From Climacteris rufus (Eukaryota > Chordata > Aves > Passeriformes > Climacteridae), in the NCBI GenBank assembly GCA_013398175.1, contig VZRZ01004921.1, positions 431,912 to 495,911 of the forward strand: DNA of 64,000 nucleotides, read 5' to 3'. Numbering within the stretch: the stretch's first letter is position 1; each line of letters starts with the position of its first letter. Below are positions 36,920 to 50,518 of this stretch, piece by piece. Position numbers and translations under genes: made by a program. Under the pieces are notes generated by a model. That model was not told where the DNA came from, made no database searches, and was given only the letters and a program-made list of their open reading frames with translations.

Positions 36920-38278
36920 TCTTGTCTCTTTGTTTTTTTTTTTTTTGGAACATACATCTAACTGATTATCTGAGTATCAACAGGGGAAACAACACCCCAA
37001 AGTCTTGTATCAAATGCTTGCAAATAAGAATAAAAGCCTGAAAGATGTCAACATTTTCTCATCTGCTTTACATATTTTAGCTGGTAGTGAGACCAGTTAA
37101 AAGGAGAGATTTATGTTACATTTATTTCTCCAGTGCTTTTGAATTTGTGCTTCTTGAAAGGGCATAGGCCTGTGGAATTCTGCAGAACAAATCTACTTTC
37201 CATCAGATGTCTTTTTTTTTTTTAATTTCCAAGGTCAGTCTACTATATCTTAGTGTTTGAATTTTGTTACTATCTCTATTTTATGAATACAGTTCCATGT
37301 AATATTTAAAATAGTTGCAGCAAAAACCAGACTGAATATTGAGAGCACGTAAGCACACAATATCCAAAATTAGGATCTTCTGGTAACAACTGCCTGTAAT
37401 TACTTGGGTAGTTTGTTTTGCATCATGTTTATGGGTGATCAATCCCACCACCAATACAAAGCTTTTTAAATTAATGAAAGCATGAGATGCTATATTTGAT
37501 TAATGTAAACTAATGTAGATTAGAGCATAATTTTACAGTGAGAGAGATTTGATGTTGTATAGTTGGGACTTTTTAAATTTGAAACTGACAACTGTCAGAA
37601 CAATGAATATTTAACAGTATTTTTTAACTGTGATTTGATTCTGACACAGCATGTAATAGCCTGTAAAAATTCAAGTTCAATAAGAAATGTTATTTTACAT
37701 GTGAAGGCTTAATACAATACAAGGACAAAAACCCCCAGAATTTTTAGTGCAAATTTTTCCATTACATTTGTGCATTTAAAAAATAATAATATGGAATTCT
37801 TACATATGTTTTCAGTAATACTAAAATAATCTGGGGAATATATGCTAAAATTAATTAAATAATAAAATATTTAGGAAAAAACAGTAATTTAAATATTAAA
37901 TATAGTGATCAGACATTATTTATATAATGACAAGCTATACATTTCATTAAAAAACGTAGTAAGCAACCTTTCCTTTTATATCTGCAACTTGACCTTCAGC
38001 AGTTGTTGTATCTGTTTGTTAAGCTGGTTGCACATTGGTTTGCAACTGATTTCTAAGTATTGATATTCTCAAAATATAAAAGCGCTTAAATAAATTGTTC
38101 TTTCCTAAGGTATAAGAGCAAACCAGTTAGAAAATTGTGCTATTAAATGCAACTATTTAGTCCAATGTTGTTCTTCTTAGGGAAATACTCTTTCATTAAC
38201 TGAAGAAAAAAATTTTACTAGTCATCATATTACTTCTCTCCAAGTACATTTACCAGCAGTCAAATGCCAAGAAGATGA

Positions 38279-38316
38279 AACTGTCAGTTTATCTAAACTG
38301 TCAGTTTATCTAAACT
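38279..38316. repeat. 17-bp tandem duplication
   Basis: The unit AACTGTCAGTTTATCTA is present twice in direct succession, followed by a partial AACTGT. Confidence 0.93.
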
Positions 38317-40349
38317 GTGAGGAATACATTTGTAAGAAACAAATTTTCATCCTAAATTTTTTAACTTTATGTTCCAATGTCTTAAGCCATTTTTATCAGA
38401 GTTACCCAACAACAAAATAAGTAATGACTGCTGTCATTCTTTCTTTCTTCCACAGAATTAGCACTATAATCCCGTTTTGGTATTAATCACTATAGTTTCA
38501 ACAGCATGGGCCATTAATTCCACTTAATGTGCTGCAACCAATCAATATTTAGTCTGTAAACTCATTTGTTCTTTGGTTCTACATCACAAAAATAATTGCT
38601 GTAAAGTAGCTTTTTTTATCATCTTCAGGGTGAAGAACAGAACTCTGTAACTCACGTTTCAGAGGATGCATTACTCTTACCCTAAAATCATGAACTTCAA
38701 AGTATTTCACATTTTTCTAGTATTTTAGAATACATTTTCAAATAATGCTACAGAAGCCTGAAATTGCTTTTGTGACATATAAGAGGTTTTTACTTAGTGA
38801 ACACCTACAGAACTCACACTTTGTAAAACACAGTAATTCACACACACTATTTTGCAAAGTGAAGTTAAGTCACTCAATATTCAGTAATTACTCTGAAATG
38901 TTAACATGGTTCAATATGAACACCATATTTTTAAAAGAATCACTCTGACTTTGTTAATCGTTGTTGCTATTTCAGACTGTGGACGCTCCCTGCAGTTTGC
39001 TGTGTTGCGTAGTGAGCCACTCTCCATGCTGCATTTTGACAAGAGCAAAATCAGGAAATCTGCTCTCCCAAGCACTTCATTCTCACTGCTGCCTTCCCCT
39101 CTTAGCATTACTGTGCTGGCAGATTTGCACACACCACATAAACTGTATAATCATTTCCATATTTCACCTAATATGATGTCTCTCACCTCACTGAAGTTCC
39201 CTGGCATTTACTGTGAGCTTGGATGCAGTCCTATGCTCTGTCCTTCTGCTGGTGAGGAGGCCTGGAAGTGTGAGGCTGCCCTGTGGCTGCAGCAAGAGGG
39301 TGGTGGCATTAGGGGCTGCTGGGATAGTCTGCTCTCCTAGCCCTTCTCCATCCCTGGGCCACACAGGGCCCAAAGATTCACAGAGGTGCTAAGTAGCAGG
39401 TCTGGAGTTATGGCCCTGCCTTCCCAATATTCTGTGAACTGGTGTCCTGAAGATCTGTACTCACTTATTATCCTTTGCATGTAGCATGACCAGTAGCATC
39501 TGCCTGTAGACTTGAAGAGGTAAACTACAGGGGTCTTCTATTTGACTAGAAAATGAACCCTTTATAAGGACTATGGCTGCCCAATTATGGTCTATAGCTC
39601 ACTTCATTAGGGATCTCCTTCTCCTAGATGTACAGAATTCTCTTGTATGATCTCACTGCTGTATAGGTACTGCTCAAGATGTTTAGATATGATAATCACC
39701 CTCTGACAGATTTGCTGGGCAGAAATATTGCCAAGAAAACATGCATACAAGAGCCATCAATCAAAACTATATTTAAGCAAATTTAATGGAAACTATAGTC
39801 ATAGCAGTTTTAGAAAAGGCCAAAGCTATTAGGGATAGAGTCTGCAGACTTCCATGTTAAGAATGAGAGTGAGTGATGATGGCAAGATGGATCAAGTAAC
39901 TTTCTTTGGGAATATAGCATATATATCAGAATGATAGCAAAAGTGTGGAGGCTAAACCTGCAACTAATCAGATGGACACCAACAGATGTAATTGGATTTG
40001 CCTTCCCCAAGCAGTTTCATAAGATACAACTCTGTCCTTGCATCAGCCTCAGATGACCAAGGGGAAATATACTGGCTGGATTTGGCCAGTTTTTGTGGCA
40101 GCTCAAGCACTTAGAGCCATGAGAACTGCCTGTACATGTGCTTTCTCCCAGTTTACTCTTTCACACCTTTGCCAAGTGCAAGGTATGGATGAATCAGGAC
40201 CATATTTTACTTCAATTATATTTCCCATCCTTTTCCCATTTTCTTGCATAAATTAATGCAAGAACAATTCAACTGCATCTGGTTCTTTGCTAAAGGGCAG
40301 AAGTATCTGACAAAAAACTAAGTTGATATGTTTCCTTCAGAGGTACCAA

Positions 40350-40500
40350 AGAAGAAAAAAAAAAAAACCCAAAACCATCCAACCAATCAAAAAAAACCCA
40401 AAAACAAACAAACAAACAAACAAAAAAAACCAGACAAAAACCTCACACTAAAAAAAACCCCACAAAAACCCAACAAAACAAGATAACAACAGCAAAACCC
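40350..40500. repeat. A-rich/AC-rich low-complexity tract
   Basis: Poly-A run, then AAACCC, AACCATCC and (AAAC)n units. Purely A and C apart from a few bases. Confidence 0.9.
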
Positions 40501-42701
40501 TCTTATTTCCCTGGAGAGTGACACAACACATAATGATTTTTTTTTTTCCAGTAGTAAATCTACTGAGGCACCTATATCCCAAAGGCAGATTTTACTACTT
40601 GACTTTCTATACAGGATGGCAGAGCTGAAAGAAAACATCCAGGAATCCAGGCAGGTCCAGGAGGAGGAGAATGAGCTATGACTGTACAGGACTGAAATAC
40701 TGAAATACTGTTCTGCATTCCACAAAGAATTATCAGTAATATTATTGTCATTGATAATATTGGTGACATTTTCTACCTAAATCCTAACACCCTTGTGCCA
40801 CTGTGAAACGCTTTCTGCAGCTGCTCTCAGGTTTTGCTTGGAAGGAAGAGCTGTGGGAAAGGTGCAGGTCCTGGGGTGCGCAGGGCATGGTCTCCCAGCA
40901 TTTGTTATGCTGATATTTGCATTCACACCCACCCCCCAAGCCAAAAAGCAGAAACTAAGCTTTCTGCTTTATAGAGAGAGAATATTAAAAAGATTTAACA
41001 TACAAAAATGGAGACAGGTGTTAGTATTTAATGTATTGTTTTTTAGAAATTTGCTTATTGGCATCAAATGATAATATCCACTCATCACTTCTCTGAAGCC
41101 AATTCCTGATTACCTTTTCTGTCTACATAATTACAAGCAAGAAAAATGATTACATACTTAAGGCTTACATCTGAAAGTGCAGCAAAATATATTTGAAGCA
41201 ACCCTTTTGTATTTTAATAATATAATTTTAAAAAGTTTTATGTACGTGAACATAATGGTAATAATAATGCACTTCTTAAATTTATCTTGGAAAGTCAGAC
41301 ATAATAATAAAGTTTCACAAGTCAAAACACAAAGAAAAAAAAAGGCAATTTACATTTGAGGTAAACAGGAGACTGTCTTATAATAACTTCTTCCATAGCC
41401 TGTCTCACTTCCACTTTCTGTAATTATGTGTGGTGTTTGACAGCATGTGCTCTGAGTGTAAGCAGAGATCACACAACTCCTGGAAGTAACTTATAAATAA
41501 TGAAATAATCACCCATTCAAATACAAACACCAAAGAGATGGATCAACTTTTTCTGCTACACCTTGCTTAAAAAGTTCCTTTTGAGTTCCACACCATGAAT
41601 GTGCAAAATTTAAAGCAGAAAGTTGTCATGCCTCTTTTGTTCCAGTGAGCATACCAAAAACTCACTTTGCATTAAACAATGCACGGCAGCAACAGAGACA
41701 AAATCATATCCCCTAGGCATCAGCTTTCAAGACACTCATTCTCTCTGTACTTGCAGAATAGCACACAATGAGGCAAACACAGCATAGGTTTCACTCCATT
41801 GAATTCATTGTTATTACATGAGGAATTAATTTATCTGAATGCATCGTAGTCATTACATTAACACTTTTAATGAGTTCTGTGTGAACACTGGCCTACCCTC
41901 TGGCTTGTTTTTTTTCTTTTCTTTTTGGGGCTAAGCTTTCAAAATTCAAAAATGTCCTCTTTTTCTTGATTCAAGACTGGCCTAATTAATGGAGAAAAAG
42001 CTCTCAGGATATTACTCAGATTGCCATTTCAGAGAAAGTGATGCTCAAAATAACGAACAACCTCATAGTCCCATAGATAGCATTTTGATTTTAGCTTTAC
42101 ACTTTACATGGGGAAAAAGGTGTAGAGGGACCAAACAGATGTCATTCCAGAATGCACTATGCATGCAATGAGGGGAAGGTGATGTTGTGAACTCCATCTT
42201 CTTGGGAAGCTGGGAATTACAGCAGTTCTTAACCCCTGCTGTGCGTGACTGGAAAGAGGCTGTCACCAGGACATTGTGTGGCAAGGTGAGGAAAGAATTA
42301 AGCCATGATGTTGGCTGAGGGGAAGAAAAAAGATCACAAAGTATAAATTTAGATACAGAATCTGCTCAGATACCTTCAATGTCCCTAGCACTGAATTGAT
42401 GAAGTCTGTATGGCACCATTCTGCCTGGATTTCCTAACTTGCCTTGCATCTCTGAATTCTAAATAACTCAATATACAAAAATACTGTGATATATAAAATG
42501 CAGGGATTTTTCAGATATTACACCATTATATTCTGCTTTCTACACCCTGAGTATTATCAGCGGAGTTCTAATTCAGTGACAATTGAAAGCTTAACCATTT
42601 TATGACCACAGTGTCCAAACACCTCTCTCTTTGATTTATATATTTACAAGGGTTGCAGAAGGTATATGCAGTCACTAAAACCAAGGGTATAAACAACTTA
42701 C

Positions 42702-42779
42702 AGACAGAGTTTTTGTGGTTGCTGTCTTTACTGGGCAACATCTTGACTCCTCTTGATTTCAGTTCAATTGCTTTTTTCA
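42702..42779 (-). CDS. CSMD1: CSMD1 exon, linker between CUB 2 and Sushi 2
   Basis: A 78-bp symmetric exon (phase 1 to phase 1) lies between acceptor TTGTTTTCTCAG and donor GTAAGTTG on the minus strand. Joined to the exon at 52724-52836, the split codon gives Val, and the peptide reads VKKAIELKSRGVKMLP then SKDSNHKNSV. This is the basic, lysine-rich linker that follows CUB 2 and precedes Sushi 2 in CSMD proteins. The IELKSRGVKMLPSKD form matches CSMD1; CSMD3 carries a clearly different linker as I recall it. I recall human CSMD1 as having GS where this sequence has SN, which would be an ordinary lineage difference. Because the exon is symmetric, skipping it would keep the reading frame. It lies 9.9 kb downstream of the preceding exon. 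Confidence 0.93.
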
Positions 42780-45700
42780 CTGAGAAAACAAGCAAGCAAA
42801 GAGAAGATAATTCATTATTAAACCTCATTAAAAAGACATAGAACAGCCAAATCATTCATTACAAATATTACAAAATATTCGTGCTATATAGGAAACCTAC
42901 AGCAGATTGAAATAATTGCAGCTTTACAAATAATTTTTTGTTGTTATTTATTTTTACAAAAAGATGATATTTATTATGTTTCAGAAGATGTCCTTTTTAA
43001 ACAGACATTATCAGGATTGGCAGTATTTTGAATTCAAATTTCCTTATGTTCAAAGAGAAGAATAACCTGTCCTAATTACATGTATGGATTTCCTGTGTTT
43101 GCCATCACACATAAGAAAATCTTAAACATTTAAAAATCTTATTTCTTACATAAAATGTACAGAACATTATCTACACATATTAGAGGACTACAAGCTTTAA
43201 ATGTGATATTCACATCTGCTTTTATTTGGTTCATTTTTCAGCAGTAGGTGTGTTTTTAGTTCTGTTTCCTAAGGAGATTAACACAGTGTGTTACATTATT
43301 TGGCTCACCTAACCCCTTTTAAATCTACAGGGCAATTTCAACTGAATTAGAAAGAAGGAAGAGAGTAAGAGCTCTCAAAGGGCCTACGTTTTGTGAGAAA
43401 GAACAGATGCATCAGAGGTTTAATATCTTTTTTCTCTCTTTAGTTAGCTGAATGGCTGATAAACTCCCAGTCTATCCCTGCTAAATAGTTAGGACACCAC
43501 AGGTGGGATCAGGAGCCAAGTAGGAAGAGACATGAGAAGACAGTAGTGCAGCTATACATTAAGGAACACACAGGGTAGAATTTTAATTGTAAATGTAATA
43601 GAAAAAGGTAAAAATATGGGACAACTTCACAGGATATTAAATAGTTCTGTGGGAACAAATTGAGCAATGGAAAATAAAATCAGATGTAGAAGTAATTGTG
43701 GAACAAGCCTGAACAATTTAAAACTATTGTGATGAAAAACAATAGCATTTGCAAAATCGCTAGTGACTGACTGTATCAGAATGCTAATGACAACGTCATG
43801 ATGCACATCAGTAACCAAAAATTACAAAAAACAGTAATCCTTCCCTGATTCATACTAAATACTTTTTTTCTAGATCTTGCAGGATTTAATAATCTTAAAA
43901 TGCACTTATTTATCCAACAAACAAACAAACAGAAACAACAATTCAACTCAAAATTTTCTTATGTGGCAGTAATTAGTACGTCACAGTATATAAATTCATA
44001 TGCAAAATGGCAGTCATATTTTTTGTCAATACCTGGTATAAATTTTATAATTACTACATTATACACTGATCTGTATGCAAGTATTTCTAAGAAGTGAAAT
44101 GGTAGAAACAGCAAGTTAAGATGCCTTTAAATATTGCATTAGAAATCATTATTCTCTTGTATATATTTCTCTATTAGAGTTCTGATGCTTTTGCAATTTC
44201 AGAGTAAAGGTGGCTTTTCTTGACTGAAATTGAGCAAGTACTGCAGAAACTACTTTCTGTGCTATGTGCAAGTGCAGTCATTTATGCCAAAACCTGGAAG
44301 ACAGGTGTTAAAATTATGAAGGATGATTGAAACACAATTGTAGCTGCATAGCATGAAATGGTTATGGTAGCAGTGTGTTGTTTTCTTCTAAGACAGGAAC
44401 TGTACAGTATACAGAGACATCAATACAGACAATAAGTCTAATATCTCCAAGGCCTTTTGGAAGGGCAAACCTCATGGATATGGTTTTCTTAGGATTACTT
44501 TCTAGACTTAGGTACTAAAATTTCTATCCACTGCCACCTTATGTTGCTTTTCAAGATGCATAACAAGTCTGTTCAAATTATTCCGTAGTTAATGGGAAAT
44601 GAACTACACAATTCTTGTAGTGAATATTTGGGGTATTGTCTGGAGTGGTGGTGCCTCTGCCAGTATGAATTTCTCAATTTATTAATATTTGTGTCATGTA
44701 AAACATGTGAGCAGTTCTTGGAGGATTTAAAAATCATATTGCTCACATTCATGGATGAGTAGTAAATTTATTGAGTGGACAGAGAACAGAACTATACTCT
44801 CCTTCTCGTTGTCCTGTGACCCTGTTTTAGGGTAAAAATGACAATTATCACTCAAATTTGTTGTGATATTTCACTCTTTAAGGTATTTGTTATACATATT
44901 TGAAGCAAGCTTCTTGTGAATAAGGAAGAATTACACTCACCAGCTTTATTTGAAATACAGACAGCACAAACTGAAATGAGAGGTTTTGACTCGATATATG
45001 AAAAACTTTTTGACTGTCATGCACTGAAACAGGTCCTGCAGTTTCTATGCTTGGATTTTTTTCATATGCCAAGAAACAGGCATTATGTATTGCACTGAAA
45101 GGGCATTAGGTAGGGGATTCACAATACTTAAGATCCATAATCTAAATGTATGTTTTATGATGAGAAATAGCTAACTCAAGGGAGTGATTCATCCCCTTCT
45201 AAGGCAGACACAATGAGTCCTCATTTGGAGATACCTTTTCCTCTCCATAAAACATAACAGAAATATATACTATTTGCTCAAGCTAGATCACTACATTTTA
45301 GACAGTAAACAATAGGAGGAATGAGCGTTTATGCCTGGAGAATTTTAATGGCCAAATGTAGGTATCTGTGAGACACATGGATCCATAAGGTTAAATAGGA
45401 TAGTTTGATACATAATAAGCAAACTTTTGCCTCTTTTATACTTGAGTGTGTAAGTTTTCACATGTGCCTTGTATAGTCTTTTCTTGTAGTTTTAAAAGGC
45501 ACTAAGCAAGCATAGTCTCTAAAATACAAACTGTTCAATCTCTGAAAAAGAAACGAAGACCACTGCACTCCGTGGTTTCAGTGAACCAATTCAACCCTTT
45601 CTGTAAATAAAAGAAATATTCTAAATTGCACCTTTTATAACCATTTAAATCCCATTTGAATACCTTTTCTGAGACACTTCTCTTTTACTTCCTCATTGCT

Positions 45701-46526
45701 CCTTCATTAAAAAGGTTTTCCTGATTTCAAAGATGATTTGCCATTTAGCAGCACAAAAAGAGGAATGAGTTTACATTAATAATGTCAGAAGTGAACAGCA
45801 CTTTCCACCTTTTAAATTATTAATTTTTAAAATTTGCGTAGGTTTCAGCTGTCTTCACTTAAACATTCAGTTAAGCTTACTGAATTAACTTGCTTCACCC
45901 TTTCAGTTAATCATAACTTCAAGAGTCTTTTGGAGATGAGTTACCTATTCAGGGAGGAGGGAAGAGAGCTGAGTGTTGGAAGTCCAAGACAAACTTATCA
46001 GTCTACTGGAAAACACCAGTGGTATTCCTTAAACTTTCACTGTAGCTGAAATAAACTCAGTCATGAAAGGAATATATGCCTGGCCTTATTTGAAAGGATC
46101 ATGAAAGTAAAACTTTAAAGTTGTAAAGTTTCATTCAAATCTGCTCTGATTTCTACGCAGCTCTTATTTTCTAACATATTTGAATATGTGTGAAGAAAAT
46201 GCATTTTACCCCGACCTTGGGTTTGTTTTTCCTCAATTACCCGATTACACGAATATCTTGCCAGTTTTTCTTCCTGCATGAAATAACCTCCACGACCTCT
46301 TATGCTGGCTAGGACTCAAAGCTAAAATATTCTGACATCATCTGCTGGTACTTCCTCTAGCTGCTCTGCTGCTGCTCTGCTGAGTTCAGCTCTTGGCTGC
46401 CTTTCACTACAGACTTTTCCTAAGTACAGATATATGAAGGTGAAGATGAACAGCATATTGCCCAGTATCTGGTGATCACAAGAAGCATCTCTCCTGTCCA
46501 GCCTTAAGTTCTGTGTCACTATAAGG

Positions 46527-46607
46527 AATATATATAGATATATGTGTATATATATGTGTGTGTGTGTGTATATATATATATGTATGTATGTATATGTGTA
46601 TATGTAT
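46527..46607. repeat. Compound (TA)n/(TG)n/(TATG)n microsatellite
   Basis: About 80 bp of alternating purine and pyrimidine, including TGTGTGTGTGTGTATATAT and TATGTATGTATG. Confidence 0.95.
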
Positions 46608-48728
46608 TTGAACAGTTCTCTGGTTTTGTTACAAGACAGGAAAAAACCTGATATTTTCAATATATTTTATGTATGATAAATATCTATTATAAAGACTTAC
46701 ACATTGCTTTAAATATTTTCCAGAGTTCAGTAAGAAACAGTGATGTGTTTCCAAGAACATTCATTGGATTATTCTTGAAGAAAATTAGCAAATTTATCTC
46801 AGTATGTTGATTTCCTTTTCTGTTAGTTTCACTGTTCTTATTTTATCCAATATGTTCTTATTTTCTTCAATTGAGTGAAACAATGTATTTTCTCAAATCA
46901 GATTAAAGAGTGTAATCAAGTGCCGTTTGCTTTGCCCTAGTGCCTAATCTTTCTGTGTTGTCCTCTAAAGACACAATTATGAGAGTACTACCTTCTTTTG
47001 GCCCTGGAATATATAATCTACAGTTTCATATTTGGCAGCATCAGTGTTCTCTCCAGATTCTACTTATAGATCAAACATTTCTTTCTTATTACTCAAAGCC
47101 ATGTGGGACCAGTAAACAGATTATTACCTGTTCCTAGGTTTTCTTCTGCTTCACTATGGCCTATTGCACCACGAATTCTTTCTAAAAGTTTACTATTTAT
47201 GAGAAGAAGAAAAAAACAACCATTCTAAATCTTACTATTCACTTCAGTTTGTGAAGGGAATTCTATAATAATTTTGTTGATAAAACAAGCCTGAGAGGAT
47301 CCTTACAAACTTTCCTTCTCAGTTACTTTCATGGAAGCATTGCAATATTCTATAAGATCTCTAGTTTAAACCAACTCACTGGAATAGTCCAGCACTCTTC
47401 TGTTTCTGTATTCCTGTCCTGAAGACTGTTCTGTCTAATACACTATCACAGTGTTTCTCTCACTAACAGCTTTCAAAATCTTCCCTACTAATCACTGTTA
47501 TAACTTCAAAGAGCTTCACAGCAGGCAGAGATGTTTCTACTACATGGCCACCTGTAAAAGCTGTAGGTTCATGATCAGTGGCTTCTTTGTTCCATCAATT
47601 CAGCAAAGTACTGCCTGTCACTATCAGGCCTTCCACCTGCTCCCTGTGCTAGAAATCTCTGCATGCAGTACTAGTGAATAAATGGCACCAAGATAAATTG
47701 GTGTCACAATAAATTTTTACACAAATCTTTCTCATTCTGTGTGTATAAGCTGACACAGATTCTGCAAGTTTAAAAAGGAGCACAGCCATTTGTTTTCCAT
47801 TAACCTTCTCTATGTCTCCTAGCTGGCCCCTTGCCCTGATGGATGGCCTTAGCTACTTTGTGCTTCCAATGTATGATATATTATAATAAAACCAGTCCAG
47901 CAGGCATCAGGTCTTCAATGACTGCAGATATCCTCCACAGTTCTGGAAAATAGCATCAACACAATTTGTGCTGTGAATATACAGCACTGCAGAACACTCT
48001 GGGTAGTAATTTGTAGGAATTGTCTTTAAAAGTAAATCATAAAATGAGATCCACTCAGTTCCTTGTTTGAATGCCTTGAACTTCAACTATAGTCTTCTGA
48101 ATAGTTCTAGGGAGGATAATACCATGCCAAAAAATAGCTGAAGACTGAATGGCAGGTAAGCATCTTCTTAGTGCTGATATCCTGAAGCATCTATGTCTGA
48201 GCCTTTTTGGCAACATTTTGCTAGACACTTAAGAAAGAAGTATTACCTGTAGCAGTACTAGACTACATATTTGACAGTGGTTGTGTTAACCACAGAAAAG
48301 AATGGTGAAGAAAGATGGTGGATTATCTCCTTTTTGATGTTTTCATATCACAACTGGTTTACTCTCTTGATAATAAAATTTAACAAAATATAAATTATTG
48401 TCTCAGTACCATTTAAAGTAAAATTATATTCAGCATCACTAAAGAGTAAGAAAATAATGGGATTTTCTTGCATTTTGATTTTATCAATTGCTTTTACTAA
48501 TTTTCTTTTTGAAATTTACTTTGAGTAACAATTATAAATGAAACCACTGACTAAAAGTACCATGCATGAAGGAAATACTGCAAATTTTTTCACTTATTTA
48601 AAACATAATTTCTAGGGTTTTAACGAATGTGCAGAAAGTGTATTGATCTGCAGACAGTGAATGATGAAAATTCGTTGAAAGAACTAGCAACTGCAAGTTG
48701 ATTTTACATTATTTCACTCATGGTTTTC

Positions 48729-48766
48729 CATTAGTATACATTTAATTCATTAGTATACATTTAATT
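48729..48766. repeat. Perfect 19-bp tandem duplication
   Basis: The unit CATTAGTATACATTTAATT occurs twice consecutively. Confidence 0.93.
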
Positions 48767-49311
48767 CATCAGCCTCTATTATATTCATTGTTTGACTTCA
48801 GGATTATTTGTTAAATCCTGAATTATTAAATATAGTCAAACACAACAGATAGATAACTTGTGGTACATAATTATCAAAATACCAAATACGTTCTTGAACC
48901 TCTCTGAAAATTTGACAAAAATAGAATTTGAATTTATATGAAACACTCTACAACAGAGACCTGAGTCACTGTTAAAATAAACACACCCATTAACCATGTT
49001 TTGCTTTGGAAATTTTCTTATTCTGTTCTATTTCCAGGAATTTTGAAATAAGCAAATAGTTTTAGCTTTAGTTTTAGCAAAAGATATTGTGGGGTTCTTT
49101 CCTCTTAAAAATAAAACCAAAGATATTAAAACAACCTTCTGTTGTTCTGGAAATAAGATATTGTACATGCTTTAAACACACACAAAAAAGCAGGGGATTC
49201 CTTATAACACCTTTTAAGTCATTCTGTGTACATTGATAAGCTTTGTTTCTGGGAAGTGCTAGGTTTTCATCCCATAGTGAGCCTGTTAGTGATACTTCAC
49301 CTCTGGGGAAT

Positions 49312-50513
49312 TGTCGTGGTTTGAGAAGTTTGGGGGGGTCTAGCTTTTTGGGTGTGGTAGGGGCCAAAAGATGGCTCCTGTAAGGAGCTTCCAGAAGCTC
49401 CCACAGCTGTCCAGTCAGGGCCTATCTCTGATGGTTCCTGGAAGATTGATGTGCTGTTTTCCACAGTTGGGCCAATTAGGAAGAACAGAAACGCCTCTGT
49501 GACGGTACATTTAAGAAGCAATCTCTGTAGTACGCACGCACGCGCCATGTAACCCTGTAGTCATGTAGGTAGTAGATTAGGCAGGGGAGAAGGAGTACAG
49601 CAAATAACTAGGAAAAATAAGTGAAACATCAGATATGAAAGCCAGCAAATGATTCCAGTCTGCCAAAGAAGAGAAGCAATGGAGGAGGAGGTTCCTGCAG
49701 CATCGGAACTGATACATCTTCAAAGCCTGTGGTGAGAAACTTTAATCAAACTTGGAGNNNNNNNNNNNNNNNNNNNNNNNNNNNNNNNNNNNNNNNNNNN
49801 NNNNNNNNNNNNNNNNNNNNNNNNNNNNNNNNNNNNNNNNNNNNNNNNNNNNNNNNNNNNNNNNNNNNNNNNNNNNNNNNNNNNNNNNNNNNNNNNNNNN
49901 NNNNNNNNNNNNNNNNNNNNNNNNNNNNNNNNNNNNNNNNNNNNNNNNNNNNNNNNNNNNNNNNNNNNNNNNNNNNNNNNNNNNNNNNNNNNNNNNNNNN
50001 NNNNNNNNNNNNNNNNNNNNNNNNNNNNNNNNNNNNNNNNNNNNNNNNNNNNNNNNNNNNNNNNNNNNNNNNNNNNNNNNNNNNNNNNNNNNNNNNNNNN
50101 NNNNNNNNNNNNNNNNNNNNNGAGAGAGGGAGAGACCCCTCCAGGTATAATTGCTAAGAAGAGGAAACACCTGAGCATCTGAGGACTAAACTCATTAGAA
50201 ATAAAACCCCCTCCCCGGGTTCCCCTTATGATCTGGGAGGAGAGAGAGGGCTGTGAAGCTTTTGGGGAAGGGGGGGGAATGGGAGGACGGCAGAGAAAAG
50301 AATGTTTGGGAGATGTTTCTTTGTTTTTGCTTGCTCCTTTTACTCTGTAATAAATTCACTTTATCACTTAAAAGCTCTGACCTTGTCTCAGCCTAATTTT
50401 GCTCCTCCGCCAGCATTTCTTATCATGGGTTTAGTAACACAGTTCAATTCGGAAGGGGGGAAAAAGCAGTCTTAGTGGGGCCTTGGCTGTTTGGCCGGGG
50501 CTAAACCACTACA
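49312..50513 (+). mobile_element. Solo LTR, long ERVL-like family, about 1.2 kb, with assembly gap
   Basis: Starts TGTCGTGGTTTGAGAAG and ends CTAAACCACTACA, with a perfect 5-bp duplication GGAAT at 49307-49311 and 50514-50518. It shares AAGATGGCTCCT, TGGGCCAATTAG, a TACATTTAAGAAG box near 49505, CCTGTGGTGAG and a late AATAAA (50349-50354) with the copy at 35776-36919. The gap at 49758-50121 lies wholly inside it. The spacing of shared landmarks across the gap (about 615 bp against about 590 bp) suggests that the gap size is realistic. Confidence 0.9.
49758..50121. other. Assembly gap (364 N) inside an LTR
   Basis: Run of N. The right flank is GA-rich (GAGAGAGGGAGAGACC), which may explain the sequencing or assembly failure. 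Confidence 0.99.
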
Positions 50514-50518
50514 GGAAT

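Larger units (their letters stand above)
36925..42701. other. CSMD1 intronic DNA, no recognised element
   Basis: AT-rich intron downstream of the linker exon. Contains a 17-bp tandem duplication at 38279-38316, a GC-richer patch at about 38980-39420, and an A/C tract at 40350-40500. No Sushi 2 exon was found. Confidence 0.6.
42780..49306. other. CSMD1 intronic DNA, first part of the intron between the two exons
   Basis: AT-rich intron with an AACA run at 43916-43931, a TA/TG microsatellite at 46527-46607 and a 19-bp tandem duplication at 48729-48766. No exon or transposon recognised. Confidence 0.6.

Noticed and set aside
49720..50178. Long open frames across the second gap
   Set aside because: Same reason; the gap lies inside an LTR.
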